A stretch of 64,000 nt of DNA, taken from contig SWDT01000008.1 in NCBI GenBank assembly GCA_009193035.1, forward strand, positions 186,001 to 250,000, in the 5' to 3' direction. Origin of the DNA: Halicephalobus mephisto (taxonomy: Eukaryota > Nematoda > Chromadorea > Rhabditida > Panagrolaimidae). Shown in pieces: positions 11,400 through 25,740 of the stretch (positions are counted from its first letter, which is position 1; each line of letters starts with the position of its first letter). Made by a program: the position numbers and the translations under genes. The notes beneath the pieces are model-generated. The model did no database searches. It worked only from the letters and a program-made list of their open reading frames with translations, and was not told where the DNA came from.

Positions 11400-11878
11400 G
11401 TAGGCGCGCCCTTTGGAGACGAACTTCGAAGTCAAAGTAGATTGGAATGGTCTTTCGAAATAAATTTTATTTTTTATATTGCTTTAGCATATTTAAAATA
11501 ATTATTCATTTTCTGAAGATTTTTCTAAAAAGAAAAAATCGGATAAATGTGTAAATTTTATATATCAAATATTTGAGTTTTTTCGAAATAGTCGAAACAA
11601 GTCAGAACTCGTTTTTGTATTACTGTATATATTTTAAATAATTTTTTATTCTTTGTTGAAGATTTAAAAAAGTATTTTGACCAAAATGTTTTAAATTTTC
11701 TTTTTTCAGAATGATTAAACTGTTTCTAATTTGATACCATCTGGATCACGTGAAACCTTGAAGAAACTTGAAGACAATAACGATCGAAAACAAGAACTCT
11801 CCTCCAAACGGATCACATATTTGAATCATAAATTCCAATGCTTTATTTTATTAAAGTTGACAATCAGAGTTGGAAATC

Positions 11879-12158
11879 AAAATTTAAATTTTTCGTGCTA
11901 GGATATAAATTTAGAAATTTAGACTTTTCGTGTTAAGATAACATTTTAGAAATTTAAACTTTTCGTGTTAAGATAATGTTTTGGAAAATTTGACTTTTCG
12001 CGCTAGGATATAAATTTTGAAATTTAAACTTTTCGCACTAGGATATAAATTTTGAAATTTAGACCTTTCGTGTTAGGATATAAATTTTGAAATTTTTATT
12101 TTTCGTGTTAGGATATAAATTTATAAATTTTGAATTTTCGTGTTAAGATATGATTCCT
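11879..12158. repeat. Tandem repeat, ~35-bp unit, eight copies
   Basis: Units of the form AAATTTA.ACTTTTCGTGTTAGGATATAAATTTTG follow one another eight times with point changes. The core TTTTCGTGTTAAGATA resembles the arms of the hairpin in the amylase intron at 14.5 kb. Lies in the 1 kb between IFT74 and the divergent amylase gene; the rest of that stretch (11400-11878) shows nothing I can name. Confidence 0.8.
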
Positions 12159-12311
12159 AGTTCATGTTTTAATTCGAAAAACCTGAGTAAAAATCTATTA
12201 ATTTGGATAAAATAACTTTTTAAAATAAAAAAAATCAACAATATTGTCTCAGCACGAAAAGTTCAAATTTTTACGTGGAATTCTAGTCATTAATTTTGAT
12301 AAACAGAACAG

Positions 12312-12352
12312 AGATAAATGGAAAAAACACCAGCTGTCTTTGAACGAGATAA
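12312..12352 (+). promoter_or_regulatory. Two GATA sites next to amylase start
   Basis: AGATAA occurs at 12312-12317 and again at 12347-12352, the second only 7 bases before the ATG. GATA factors such as ELT-2 drive intestinal digestive genes in nematodes through such sites. The motif is short and common in AT-rich DNA, so this is suggestive only. Confidence 0.3.
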
Positions 12353-12358
12353 GGAACA

Positions 12359-15690
<3,332 letters not shown>

Positions 15691-16915
15691 ATAACTAAAT
15701 AAAGTAAAAAATGCAAAAATATCTAAGATATTTAAAATGACATTAGCAGAGCTGATACTTTCAAATTTCCGAACTAGAATTAGTCCAAAATTGTCCGAAA
15801 TCAACAATTCTGGGCAACGTTTGACTCAACAGGAGTATACCATCGGTAAAGATCTATCGAGAATATGTCGATGGACTGTAGTAAAGGCAATTAGGGAAAG
15901 TAGAAGACGATAAAAAGTCGTTATTAAGTATTACAATTTCCTAGAAGATAAAAGTAACAAGACTGAAAATTAGTAAAATAACAACCAGAAGAATCTACTT
16001 GTTGATTAATTTTATCCTTTCTTATATGCAATTTTCCCAATATTAAACATGAATATTAAATAACAGTTACTTTTTAATTTTAATTAATGAAGATTTTATT
16101 TCATAGAGCAAATGTTTTAAAATTGCATAAACAGTTTTGAAGATCATTGTTGGTAGCCTAAAATCGAAATTAATTCGAAAAAAAATTCACTAAAACTAAA
16201 CTTAGAATATTTTTAACTCGCAGCCCCAAAGTGCCCTATCCCCAATGTTTCAGCATGTTTATTATGTAAATGTAATACTATTATAAAAACAAAAAAGTTA
16301 CAAAATTTCGAAATTTCGAAATTACTTTGACCCAGATTTTTAGAAATTTTCAAAATAGAGAAGTGTAAAATTTTATCATCACATGTTTTTGAAAGATTTC
16401 AGAAATATCCAGTAGATTTCAGAAATTTATAAACTGTGTATTTATTTTGCGAAACAGAGCAAGAAAAATCCCTAAATAAAACATTTTATTTTGAGAAATG
16501 AAAATTTGTAAGGTGTTTTTTCGCGCCAAGACAAAAGGAAATTCAGGCAAAAGTCGGTGCGTTTTGCATTCCGGGACAGGAAAGAAAATTTAAAAATGGA
16601 AAATTTGAGGTGCAGTTGTTCGCTGACACCGTAACTTGCTTGAATTGGATTGTGTCTCACCACGAAAAAATACCTTGAACCGTCGATATGACAAAATAAC
16701 AAAATTCAAAATTTTGAAATAGGTATCTTTTTATTTCTATTAAACTTCGATAATATGTAAAAATTCGAGTAAAAATAATTTAATTTTCTCGTGGTTGTTG
16801 TATTGTTAGTTTTACCGTGTATTTTTTAGGGACTATGATAAGTGTTAAATGAATGCTTTTTGTTCTGTCGATTTTTATATGAGTTTTTAATTTTTTCAGT
16901 TGATTGTATATTAGA
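15691..16915. other. Intergenic between amylase and phosphatase
   Basis: No gene recognised on either strand. Short frames such as the minus-strand one near 16.5-16.7 kb have no family features. The left end should hold the amylase 3' UTR. Confidence 0.5.
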
Positions 16916-16925
16916 TACTTTTCAG
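16916..16925 (+). promoter_or_regulatory. Likely trans-splice acceptor at phosphatase start
   Basis: A pyrimidine-rich TACTTTTCAG directly abuts the ATG, and a second TTTTTTCAG lies about 26 bases upstream. Nematode spliced-leader acceptors often sit immediately before the start codon. An ordinary 5' UTR intron is the alternative. Confidence 0.5.
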
Positions 16926-17995
16926 ATGCCAGATATTGACTTTGACGATGAACCCGGAGATTTGCAGCTCGATATTATGCAGCTTCTGACGGACAAGTTG
17001 AGTTCCATCGAGATTGACGATGACGACTATTGTGATCTTCCTAGCCCGTGTTCTGGTGATATTGACGAATGGATAGAGAGATTAAAACGGAGGGAAATTC
17101 TGACTTGCACGGAAGTCCGTCAATTGTGTGACAAAGCCTGTGAAATCCTCTTGGGAGAACCCAACATCAAACCAGTGTCGTTGCCCGTAACCGTTTGCGG
17201 TGACATTCACGGACAGTTCAACGATCTTTTGGAGTTATTTGCCATCGCTGGAAACACTCCTGACACTAATTTCTTATTTCTCGGAGATTACGTCGACAGA
17301 GGCAGATACTCAGTTTGTTTTTCTTTCTTGATTTTAAACAAGGTCATTTACAGGTCGAATGTGCTTCCTTACTGCTGTGCATGAAGGTGCGGTATCCCAG
17401 ACGAGTGCACCTGATAAGAGGAAACCATGAAAGTAGATTCTTGACCCAAGTTTACGGATTCTACGATGAATGCGTAGCCAAGTACAACACCGCTCTTGTT
17501 TGGAACTATTTCATGCAAACCTTTGATTATCTGCCGATCGCTGCCAACGTTGGAAATGAGATCCTGTGCATGCACGGTGGAATTGACGAATCTGATTTGA
17601 CTGAATGGGAGACGTTAGACAGGTTCAATGAAGTCCCTCACGACGGCATCATTGCGAGAATTCTCTGGAGCGATCCTAGTGACATGGATGGCATTCAACG
17701 TTCTCCAAGAGGATGCGGTCACCTATTTGGCCCAGATGTGACCAAGAAATTCCTTTGCAAAAATGCCTTGACCAAAGTTGTCCGTGCTCACCAAGTTGTC
17801 GAAGATGGATTTAAATTACAACATGATGACAGTGTCGTCACGGTCTTTTCTGCTCCGAATTACTGCTACAGATGTGGAAACTTAGCTGCTATCATGGAGC
17901 TTGGCGACGGGCGGGAACCGGAATTTGTTCAATTTTCTGCTGCTCCTTACGACGGTGTCAGAGCTCCTAGAAACGCTCCAAAGTACTTTACCTAG
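16926..17995 (+). CDS. PP2A-type Ser/Thr phosphatase catalytic subunit, divergent
   Basis: Two exons, 16926-17312 and 17354-17995, separated by a 41-base intron, give 342 residues. All metal-binding and catalytic motifs of the PPP family are present: GDIHGQ, GDYVDRG, RGNHES, the His in CMHGGI, RAHQVV, and SAPNYCYRCGN at the inhibitor-binding loop. Many blocks match PP2A more closely than PP4 or PP6 (FDYLPI, VVTVFSAPNYC, AAIMEL). There are two oddities. An acidic N-terminal extension of about 45 residues precedes the catalytic core. The C-terminus reads PKYFT instead of the DYFL/PYFL that ends PP2A, PP4 and PP6 and is carboxymethylated on Leu. This suggests a worm-specific paralogue with altered holoenzyme assembly. 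Confidence 0.92.
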
Positions 17996-18120
17996 TTTGT
18001 TGGTTTTTTTTCTTTGTTATTTCAACTTTTATTTATTCGTAAAAGTGAAAACAAGACTTGCCCAGACAGATTCTAGGGGCGGAGTTCAAAAGTTCATTTT
18101 TACTGGAATGTGGACAATAT

Positions 18121-18561
18121 TCAGAAGTATCGTTTTCGAGGAGCTGGAAAGTTGATTGATTTTTGGCTTTTTGAAAGTACTTACGGGATTGACAGCATTT
18201 GTAGTAGATGACCACGACGGCGACCAAAGCGAGAGTAAATCCGGCAAGGGCAAAAGTCACTAACTCGCCCGTTTGCATGATTCTGAAAGCAGTGTAAAAA
18301 AGTTAAAAATGACCCAAAAGAGATGAATCTAAAAGTAAATTTTTGAGAAAGTTAAAAAATAAAAGAGATTAAATTAATCCGGGATTCTTTTCATGGATTT
18401 GGGATTTTTGAAACCCTCCTATCCATTAGAACAAGGATTTGACTAATAACCCTGTTTGTGTCCAGTAAATTGAAAAAATCTGGAACTCACATTGGGATCT
18501 TTCTTCGTGGACACCCTATTTCATCGATTTCGTCATTGGGAGGCCAGTTTCGGATTGTCAT
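18121..18561 (-). CDS. 63-residue single-pass membrane protein, three exons
   Basis: Exons 18561-18491, 18282-18185 and 18143-18121 join in phase (introns 208 and 41 bases) to a 63-residue protein. About 25 hydrophilic residues are followed by one membrane helix (LVTFALAGFTLALVAVVVIYY), a Cys pair and a basic end, PPRKRYF. A good acceptor, TTCCTTTCAG, lies 18 bases before the Met with an open frame between, so trans-splicing there or a further upstream exon are both possible. It converges on the phosphatase gene with about 125 bases between stops. I do not recognise the family. The clean phase across three exons and the strong splice sites argue that it is real. Confidence 0.65.
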
Positions 18562-18844
18562 TTTTGGTCGAGGATAAAGCTGAAAGGAATTTGTTGAAAA
18601 ATATTAGCATCATAATTTAAGGAAAATAAGTATTTTTTCGTGTCGGGACCATTGAGATGTTTTTGGAAAATTCCAAATTTAAAAAGTAGTTGTTCCTGAC
18701 ACGAATAATTTTTATACATTTTTAATAGTGAATTTTATTAATAATCGTTTAAAGCGTCGGTAATTAGACTTTTGGTCGAAAAATAAATCAAAGATCATCC
18801 GCATTGAAACGATTAACTAAAACATGTTGCAAAAAACGAGAAGA

Positions 18845-19090
18845 CTCCCAGCACGAAAACCCCTGAAATGCAGGGACTCAGTTTGCGCGCCAAATTGCGA
18901 CAAGAAGACAAGCCTTTCAAAAGTTAGAAAACAACAATGGAGCTGAATTATCAGAAATTTTTGATAATTATATTTGTATTGTTGATCGCCTGAATAAAGC
19001 GAAAAGTTAAAAATCGCGAAGGAATCATCAATTAAGGAGACAAGTCATATTTCCTTACAAAACGGCCTTAGGGAATGAAGTTCAAGGAGA
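18845..19090 (+). repeat. Dispersed repeat family 3, copy
   Basis: Matches the copies at 53095-53400 (+) and 20275-20480 (-) through strings such as ACGAAA..CCTGA..TGCAGG, TTTGCG, TGAATAAA.C and AAGGA.ACAAGTC. No terminal inverted repeats seen. Confidence 0.5.
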
Positions 19091-19269
19091 ATACGAAATT
19101 TTAAAAACTTTGGTTCTGAGACAAATAATATTTAATGTGTTCTTTAGTCACAAATTTCATTATTGACTGTAAAAAACATCAAAATCATAATTGGAAAATA
19201 AATTATTGTTCTTGTCAGGACCACAACTTCAAATTTCCCTTTGAAAACAGAAAATATTTAACGAAAATA

Positions 19270-19560
19270 GTTTCGACACGAATGGTATTAGATTTATTTT
19301 ATGACTACAGTTGATTAGTAATTTTTTAGAAATCATTAATTAACTTCGTGATTCAGAACTAATCGAGTATCATTCGTGTCGGGACCACAACTTCAAATTT
19401 TCCCCTTGAGAGAAATAGAAGTATCTGATAAAAAATCATTAATCTCAACACGAATGGTATTAGATTTATCTTATGACTACATTCGATTAATAATTTTTTA
19501 AAAATCATTAACTAAATCGTGATTCAGAACTAATCGAGTATCATTGGTGTCAGGACCACA
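19270..19560. repeat. Pair of ~100-bp elements with inverted ends
   Basis: Two units, about 19276-19377 and 19457-19555, each start CACGAATGGTATTAGATTTA and end in an imperfect complement (GAGTATCATTCGTG). Each is followed by a TCGGGACCACAACTTCAAATTT-like block, which also occurs near 18640 and 19220. Confidence 0.65.
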
Positions 19561-19659
19561 ATTTAAAAGATGACTTTGGAAAACAAAAATTACAAAATCA
19601 CCAAAACATCGATCTCGTGATGAAGAATACTTTTTTCTTCCAGCATAAGTTTGGTTATT

Positions 19660-20000
19660 TACCCTTTAAATGAGATAAAGAGAAGGCAAAATTTTGATGA
19701 AAGCGGCTGTCCAGGTCAAATGGGACTGCCTGCCAATCAAATCTGGAAATTTGGGCATTTATCTGGCATTGTTCACTGGTCATTCTTCCATCAAGGCCTC
19801 CGACTAAGATTTAAATTTTTCTTTTTTAATTAAAAAAGTAAATCGAAATTTTTTAAAATAAAAATTATTCAATTTAATAATTACCGTAATTGAGACAGTT
19901 GAATCCTCGGAATGTTTATCAAAAAAATTTGCATAAAATGAAGAATGTTCATTTGTTGCATCTCTTTGAAAAACATTCATTTCACAGATTTTAGTTCTGA
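19660..20000 (-). other. Possible minus-strand exons, unassigned
   Basis: A minus-strand segment from about 19830 (after an AG at the Leu-Gly-Gly start) to about 19662 (before GTAAAT) is open and protein-like, with a Cys/Gln/Phe/Asp-rich reading such as QISRFDWQAVPFDLDSRF. A second open piece lies at 19999-19884 between an AG and GTAATT. The two pieces do not join in phase, and neither joins in phase to the small membrane-protein gene at 18.5 kb. This could be part of an unresolved gene or a decayed one. I have no family for it. Confidence 0.25.
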
Positions 20001-20274
20001 AACAATTATATACTGTAAGAATGGTCGATGTAATCAAATTTTTTATAAAATGTTAATCTAAAAATTATTAGGTTCTTGTAAGAAAGTCTGACTTGTTCCC
20101 TTAACGGATTAGTCTTACACGAGTGATAACTTCTCTGTTTAGTCGACCAATCAAACACTCTCTTTCTTTATTTTTCTTCATGCTTATAAGCATATGGTGC
20201 GACAAAAATGATTCCATCTTTTACTATCTGCGGCGGCTTCTTCTGCCTTTTCTCATCAGATTTCGGCTTGTTCC

Positions 20275-20480
20275 AGATCTGCTTTGACCGTGGATCGCCA
20301 AATCAAACACTAATCAACAACAATTGCTAATGATTTAGTGTCGTCATTCTACTTTTCCTCTTCTGAACGGTGTCACTGTTATCCCAAATTAGCATGCACG
20401 TTGGGTTCCTGCGTCTTAAAACTTTTCGTCTTTAGAGCTTTCTTGCTTTTTATAATAATACTAGGATCATTTGTTATGAA
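20275..20480 (-). repeat. Dispersed repeat family 3, inverted copy
   Basis: Complement of this stretch carries ACGAAAAGTTTTAAGACGCAGG, CAGTGACACCGTTCAGAA and AAATCATTAG, matching the family 3 copy at 53.1 kb. It reads open in short frames, but these look repeat-derived. Confidence 0.45.
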
Positions 20481-20554
20481 AGTTGATGTGTTCCGCTCAG
20501 ATCTGTTTTTATCAAGAGAATAATCCTTTTTTCAGTTATAACAAGAACAGTATA

Positions 20555-20720
20555 ATATCTCCACAAAAAAGCGTAACTTTTGGCTTAATATCAAATGGAA
20601 ATCGTCATTGTTACAATTTTCACCACAAATGCCAAATATCCACGAAAAATGTGACGATTGTTATACTTTCATCACATTTCGCAATTGTTACAGAACCAAA
20701 AGTTATGCTTTTCTGTATTT
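20555..20720. mobile_element. Palindromic MITE-like element
   Basis: Inverted ends of about 20 bases (AAAAAAGCGTAACTTTTGG and, in complement, near 20690-20717) flank a palindromic core around AATGTGACGATTGTTA. Related copy in the IFT74 intron at 9.9 kb. Confidence 0.65.
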
Positions 20721-20949
20721 AGAGGGATAATTTTTATATAAGAAATAACTAGTGAACAATAAGAGATCAATAGCAATTAATCTTCTCCTGTCACACGGTA
20801 TTGTCAAATGTGAACGGACTTCTTTTAAAGTCAAGATTCGGAGCCTAACACTACTCGCTTTCGGAGATAACCGGGTTTCCACGATCTTCGAGGAAATTTC
20901 GTGTCGGGATCAATCTCACGTTCCACGATACCATTACATACAGTAAGAA

Positions 20950-22300
20950 GTATTGATATGATTAAATTTCTTTTTGAAACATTAAATTCATCCTTACTGG
21001 AGCTTCAGACGATTACATTTAGTGGTGATTATTTATATAATCAGATTTTCTTGTATAACATTGGTTTCATAGTTCTTTGACCCTATATGATAGAAAATCC
21101 CTTTATCTACACTAAAAATGCTATAAAATCAAGTTTCCTGAGAATACAATAAGATTTTGGACATGTTTAATGACCACCTATGACGATGCTAATGAGCAAG
21201 TTCGAAACAATATTAGTGAACTTAAAACTGTGTTTAAGGAGGTAATTCATCACTATTATTTACTGTTAGATAACTAGATGTCGGTACTGTAGTGTATTCT
21301 GTTTCGTTATTTTTTGAAGATATTGAAATAATATAAAAAATCTGAAACAAATCTTTAAAGAAATTCAGAATCAAAACACAAATGAAAAATCGTCTTAATT
21401 CTCAACTTTTTTGATGCTTATCTTTCTTTGATTTTTAAACACGACAAATGATATTAGAGGGAAGCATTTCAGAAAAATTTGGAACGACTTTGAAACAATT
21501 CGGAGATCTTTCGGAATGATTATGCGTGATCTCAATAATCTCAAATTCATCGCCATAAGGAAGAAGCGGATATAATACAGTATAACTTGGATATAAGATA
21601 CCCCCATTATAACATATCTCTTGTTATAGCATACGATGAGTGAGTTTGGTTAGTCTGTCTTCGAATTCACCTCCGCTATAATATATCCTTTCTTATAACA
21701 TACGCTTTGACCAGTCATTAAGGAATATTTTATATCCAAGTTCGATTGTATTATAATAATCAAGTTTAATTTAAGTCATGTATTTTTCAAAATTAAAGTG
21801 AATGGAAATCACAGATAAAAGTAGGTTTCACGATCGACAATAGAATTTGTTTGTTTTCCAATTTTACAAAAGAATAAAAATATTGCTAAACTAGTTCTAA
21901 AAAAATTAATTTCAAAAAATAGAAATTCAAAGAATTTGACAAAATCAAATGAAGAATTCAGAATTCCCGTTTCTGAATTCCTTGTGAATCTACGGCTAAA
22001 TAATCAGCATTCGTTACTAAATAAAAGTTCAAAGTTAGTATTGTTTTACATCACAATTCCTAATCTTTCTTCTTAAAAAACTATGATTTTTTAATCTTTC
22101 GCAGTTTCCCATTTCCTTACACAAAATTTCATTTTAGAAATTGATCTTATCAGACTCATCGTTACTGTGATTTGAGACGATAACCAAATTCAACAAATTA
22201 AAATCTTTCTTTTGCCTTTTAATCTATGAGCTCTTTAAGTTTTGAAGAATTATAGAAATTAAAAACATTTGGGTTCGTGAAACATAAAATTGAATAAAAC
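20950..22300. other. Intergenic, one MITE, no gene
   Basis: Apart from the MITE at 21578-21749 I find no supported exon or RNA gene in this stretch. Confidence 0.5.
21578..21749. mobile_element. MITE, TIR family 1, copy 6
   Basis: TA-flanked copy with left end CAGTATAACTTGGATATA and matching right end, closely similar in its interior to copies 1, 2 and 5. It is the only member found to the right of the IFT74 gene. Confidence 0.85.
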
Positions 22301-22397
22301 TGTTATTGATCACTTAACTTTGACTAAGGTAAAGGAATTCTTTTTTATTATCATAATCCATATTTATTCAATATTCTTATATTAAATAATTATATAT

Positions 22398-23174
22398 TTA
22401 TTCCTTAGTGTGGATTTCGTTAAGCAACCTTTGACACATGTTTCCCAATTCATGGAACCTGGAACTTTTCTGAACCGCATCATCCAAATTAATTTTTACA
22501 GAAATGTCACGAAAATTATAAAACAGTTTTGCGAAATTACAACTCAGCAATTGAAATATTATTGGAAGTTCCTCTTGAATGATGTTATGGGCATGTAATA
22601 TCCTCCCCCACGATCTGGTCTTCTTGTCCAGATTGTTCAATCGGTAGCTTTGAGTGAACTTGACTGCAGCAACATTGAGTACAGTATGATTGTTCTCAGT
22701 GAGATACTGGAGAGTTCCGAGGGAGTCCTCTTTGCAGACCTGAATTAGAGATTCTAGGACCTGGGCATAGATAAGAAATTCGACTGGAATGTAGACGGAA
22801 TTGAGGAGGACGGAATTATGAGTTAGGATAGTGTCTGGCTTCATCCCGATCTTGAAGCATCGTCGCAAGCGGCAAGACTTGCAACTGAGAATCCCATATT
22901 CTGGAACAACAAGTGAATTGTAAATTACTATCAAATAAATGAATAATCAGGATATTTTGATGAATGTGGAAATCCACGAAACTGATTTTACATAAGTATT
23001 TTAAAATTATAACTATGTTAAAAACCTACTGTCGGCTTCACAATTGTTTACATAATTACAATAGAGAGGTTTTGGATTCAGAATCTGTCTTCTAAAGAAC
23101 CCTCCACAGGCAGGACACACTAGAGCACCGTACCTCCTGCAATTTGTGAACTGGGAGCAGACTTGACAATTCAT
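22398..23174 (-). CDS. Short nuclear-receptor-like protein, copy A1
   Basis: Exons 23174-23030 and 22900-22398 join in phase to 215 residues. Residues 1-70 form a two-zinc nuclear-receptor DNA-binding domain: CQVC, CPACGGFFRR, then C-x5-C, nine residues, CKSCRLRRCFKIGM. The normal nine-residue spacing appears only if the acceptor TTGTTCCAG at 22909-22901 is used; a nearer AG at 22929-22928 would insert nine extra residues. The remaining ~140 residues are far too short for a full ligand-binding domain (about 200-250 residues) and show only a helical FLIYAQVLES..CKED-like piece. Probably a nuclear regulator of the expanded nematode NHR class. TATAAAAG lies 32 bases upstream of the Met. Near-identical to the copy at 36934-37710. 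Confidence 0.8.
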
Positions 23175-23205
23175 TTCAGATTGTTGGAAAACTATCTGAA
23201 AATCA

Positions 23206-23214
23206 CTTTTATAG
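23206..23214 (-). promoter_or_regulatory. TATA-like box of NHR-like gene A1
   Basis: CTATAAAAG on the minus strand, 32 bases before the start codon. The same 9-mer precedes the other two NHR-like genes at nearly the same distance. Confidence 0.5.
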
Positions 23215-25307
23215 CCTTGGATTCTAGATGGTATTCAACAATCGGTCGTGCATTCTACCTTCCCTCGAAGGTGATTACGGATCTTAGAGAATGGTAAGGT
23301 ACGTGGAATCAGTTACTTCTATATGGGACGAGTCTCAATCCAATTTTTAAAGTAGGGCAATCCATTTTTTTGAATTCTGTAGAGTAACGCCATCACCATT
23401 GAATTTAGAAAATACATCATGTGGTTTTTCGATATATATAATAAGATACTATTTTGATTCCAAAAATTGGATATGAATATAGATGAGGAAAAGTTGAAAC
23501 GATTTCTTCATTTTGTTTAAACTGGTGAATTATGAAAGTAGTGTTAAAATTATGATGTAGAACTTCCAGTTTATAAATTGTGTTAAATTAAAATATACCA
23601 CAGGAGGACTTTTTGTCTGTCTTGGAAAGATGTCTACTTATATGACGATTGATATTGATGCATTGATAGTTGTGAATCTCAAATAGTCAAACAGTTAGGA
23701 TTTAAAAGGTTGAATGTAGCAAAATAAGAAACAAGGACTGGAAAATTTGTAATAATTCATTAAACGTGGACTCAACGAAACTTTAAAACAGGAATGACAT
23801 AAGTTCCCACTGCTATTCCGTGATATTTCAAAACTCAGTAATATACAAGTCTCCACTTTGTTACTTTCATCAGTAAAGTAATATGTAAATTAGTTCCTAC
23901 TACAAAGTCCCTGACGGGACTACGGTAATAGTTTGCGTGAGAATTTGAAATTGGCGCGTAATTTGTGTTGTTTCGTAATCGTTGGCTTTGTGGAAAATCC
24001 AATCTAGTTTTACGTTTTTTCTGAGAGCAGTGCATATACAACGGAGATTCTCGGGAAGCAGGACAGAGCCTCAAAATTATCTTTCAATATACACAAATGA
24101 CTACATTTAAACAACCATAATCTAGCAGTTACTTATAAAAGTTAATTTTAATTTAAAATTAGTATTTGAACGATAAGTAAGTTTACCAGAAATTTCAACA
24201 GCTAATAGCAGTTTTATTCCATTTCTCAATTTGCGGTCACCCGACTGTTTTTGATTTCCTTGGTTCCACAAAGAATGAAAATCTGAAGGGAACTTGATTC
24301 ATTGAATCCATTCATTGTTTCGCATGAGAATGACGCTTAATCTGGGAGAGTCTGATATTAATCAAATGGAAACTGCAGATGAGGGAACTGCAACTTTCCA
24401 AAATTAAATATTATGAGCTTTTGATAAAAGGAGTTTTTTGCAACTGAAGCAAAACAACGGTATTCTTCACTTTGCATTAGACACTGAAGACTGATTATTG
24501 AACATTCAAAGTCACAAACTTAATGGAAGTAGAATGTGGATGAATATTCTAAACTTTCTCTCGATTTTACCAATTTTTCTGAAATCTATCACTTCCTCTA
24601 CTGCAACTAACTCAATCAAATTTCTGCCTTTGGTGCTTTTAAAAATTTGGAAAAAGACCTAATTCTGCCCTTGAATTTCGACCTTATCCTCACGGGCAAT
24701 CTCCGTCTACATTTACTCTGAGAAGTGCGCGTATAAAATCACAAATAAGTTTGATCTTTTTTCCCTCTTCCATCTTACTTCCACCGAGACCATTTGACAG
24801 GATTGAAAATTTTCGTAATCATTTTAAAAATCTCTGAATTTGATTAAAACTGTTGATTGAAATTACTGAAAAAGTAAATTTGTACGTGTTATTATTTTAC
24901 ATATTCAGTAATCAAGGAAAAAAGCACTGAAGACAAAACTAAAGATTAAACAAATTATTCAAGCTATGCATTGGTTCTGATAAATAATGGATTTATCTAT
25001 ATCATAAAGGATTATATTTTCTCAAATAATGGCTTTAAAGAAAAGAAAGAATGCAGAATATATTTAATTAACAATGATTCGATTATATAGAAGTGAATGA
25101 CATTGACAGACTACTTCTTCATACGAATTTTTGGCATTATTAATTTTTTTAAATCCTGTTATTCACATTATTATCGATCAGCATTAAAAAATCCTTATGT
25201 ATCAGGATTCCACTGCATTCTTAAGCACTTGGTTTATCAAATTGTGTTGTGAAAAGCAAATGATTTTCAATCATATTATATTTGTAGTTAAGGCATAGTA
25301 AAATGTG

Positions 25308-25590
25308 GGATGTTGATGGTATGCCACTTTGGAGCTTCATGGTCAGGCGGAAAATTGTTAGTTCCTACCATTAGCAATTCAAGCCTGTTTATCTTAACAT
25401 AAGCATGAAAAGAAGAGAGGAAAGGTTTTTGTTTGACCGAGGTCAAACTCGGACCAGTTCAGAGCTGGACTTCCTCAAAGAGTGATTCTCTAACACTTTA
25501 GTCTCACTTCCCAGGTGTCGGTTGACTGGGCGGAGCTTTGAGAATTCTGTCTAGGCCGTTAGCGGTTTAACTCCGATCTTTATGCCTACA
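25308..25590 (+). repeat. Structured dispersed element 1, copy A
   Basis: Carries the conserved blocks of the family in order: GATGTTGATGG, TTCCTACCATTAGCAATTCA, TTATCTTAACATAAGCAT, the hairpin GTTTGACCGAGGTCAAAC, GTCGGTTGACTGGGCGGAG and the end TTTATGCCTACA. Lies 150 bases beyond the 3' end of the minus-strand methyltransferase gene. Confidence 0.85.
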
Positions 25591-25740
25591 TCATAAAAAG
25601 AACATTATAAAAAAATTACCAAGATTATCACATACTATATTCTTTATAATTGTCATAGTAAATTCAGATATTTGGTTTTAGTTTCTAATTGTATATCAAA
25701 GTACAAATGAGAAAGCAGTTTTGATTTTAAATTAGGTCAA

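Larger units (their letters stand above)
22305..24985. repeat. Left arm of large inverted duplication
   Basis: 22305-23385 is a close inverted copy of 36722-37800, and 24300-24985 is a close inverted copy of about 35155-35700. The middle of the arm (23400-24300 against 35700-36720) is still recognisably related but diverged. The arms are about 2.65 kb and are separated by some 10 kb. A third, direct copy of the 24.3-24.8 kb part lies at 32045-32520. Confidence 0.8.
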
